NCBI GenBank assembly: GCA_905210485.1
Contig: CAJLXA010000043.1
Location: 1-13,409 of the forward strand
Reading direction: 5' to 3'
Origin: an uncultured Eubacteriales bacterium
GTDB lineage: Bacteria; Bacillota; Clostridia; Oscillospirales; CAG-272
DNA length: 13,409 bases
The notes beneath the pieces were generated by a model. That model worked only from the letters and a program-made list of their open reading frames with translations, had not been told where the DNA came from and searched no databases. The position numbers were made by a program, and so were the translations under genes. This document shows, piece after piece, positions 13,387 to 13,409 of the stretch (the stretch's first letter is position 1; the number at the start of each line of letters is the position of its first letter).

Positions 13387-13409
13387 AGTTGAAAATTTTG
13401 CCGAGCTTA

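Overview
This 13.4 kb window looks like chromosomal DNA of an anaerobic Gram-positive bacterium of the Clostridia (Bacillota). Supporting signs are consensus TTGACx-17/18-TATAAT promoters, strong GGAGG-type ribosome binding sites, many intrinsic terminators, and a lipoprotein with Cys-rich repeats of a kind common in gut Clostridia. The species cannot be told from the sequence. Base composition changes along the window. Positions 1-300 are strikingly A+T-rich, about 300-10100 is a fairly G+C-rich host-like backbone, and 10200-13409 is again A+T-richer.

Layout. (1) 1-300: A+T-rich patch with a terminator, a 34-codon ORF with an excellent ribosome binding site, and a promoter plus ribosome binding site for a gene that starts at the left edge, all on the minus strand. 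(2) 300-600: a G+C-rich palindrome and a possibly structured untranslated stretch, then a strong plus-strand promoter followed at once by a terminator-like hairpin. (3) 622-3200: an intact deoC-deoD-deoB operon for nucleoside salvage. DeoD releases (deoxy)ribose-1-phosphate from purine nucleosides, DeoB isomerises it to the 5-phosphate, and DeoC cleaves deoxyribose-5-phosphate into glyceraldehyde-3-phosphate and acetaldehyde. (4) 3204-3367: three hairpins between convergent genes. (5) 3388-9708, minus strand: three genes, each with its own promoter. They encode a 1108-residue lipoprotein with six Cys-rich repeats and an Ig-like region, a small alpha/beta hydrolase, and a cytoplasmic GH78-type (alpha-L-rhamnosidase-like) glycosidase. 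(6) 9709-10203: regulatory and intergenic DNA. (7) 10204-13166, minus strand: a run of damaged genes. These are a xylulokinase broken by a frameshift-deletion and lacking its C-terminus, a small ORF without a usable start, a frameshifted ABC-2 permease, a 3' fragment of its ATPase, and a SLOG/DUF1273-like gene cut off exactly where the ATPase fragment begins. (8) 13179-13409: a cluster of ATAGGTG half-sites and hairpins, then a plus-strand promoter followed at once by a terminator, facing out of the window.

The least explained parts are the hairpin region at 13179-13386, where two divergently placed hairpins carry the same apical sequence, the run of decayed genes beside it, and the promoter-then-terminator arrangement seen near both the deo operon and the right edge. 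One coding oddity is DeoD: it has Asn where the well-studied hexameric enzymes have the catalytic Asp. No CRISPR array, rRNA, tRNA, complete insertion sequence or replication origin was seen.
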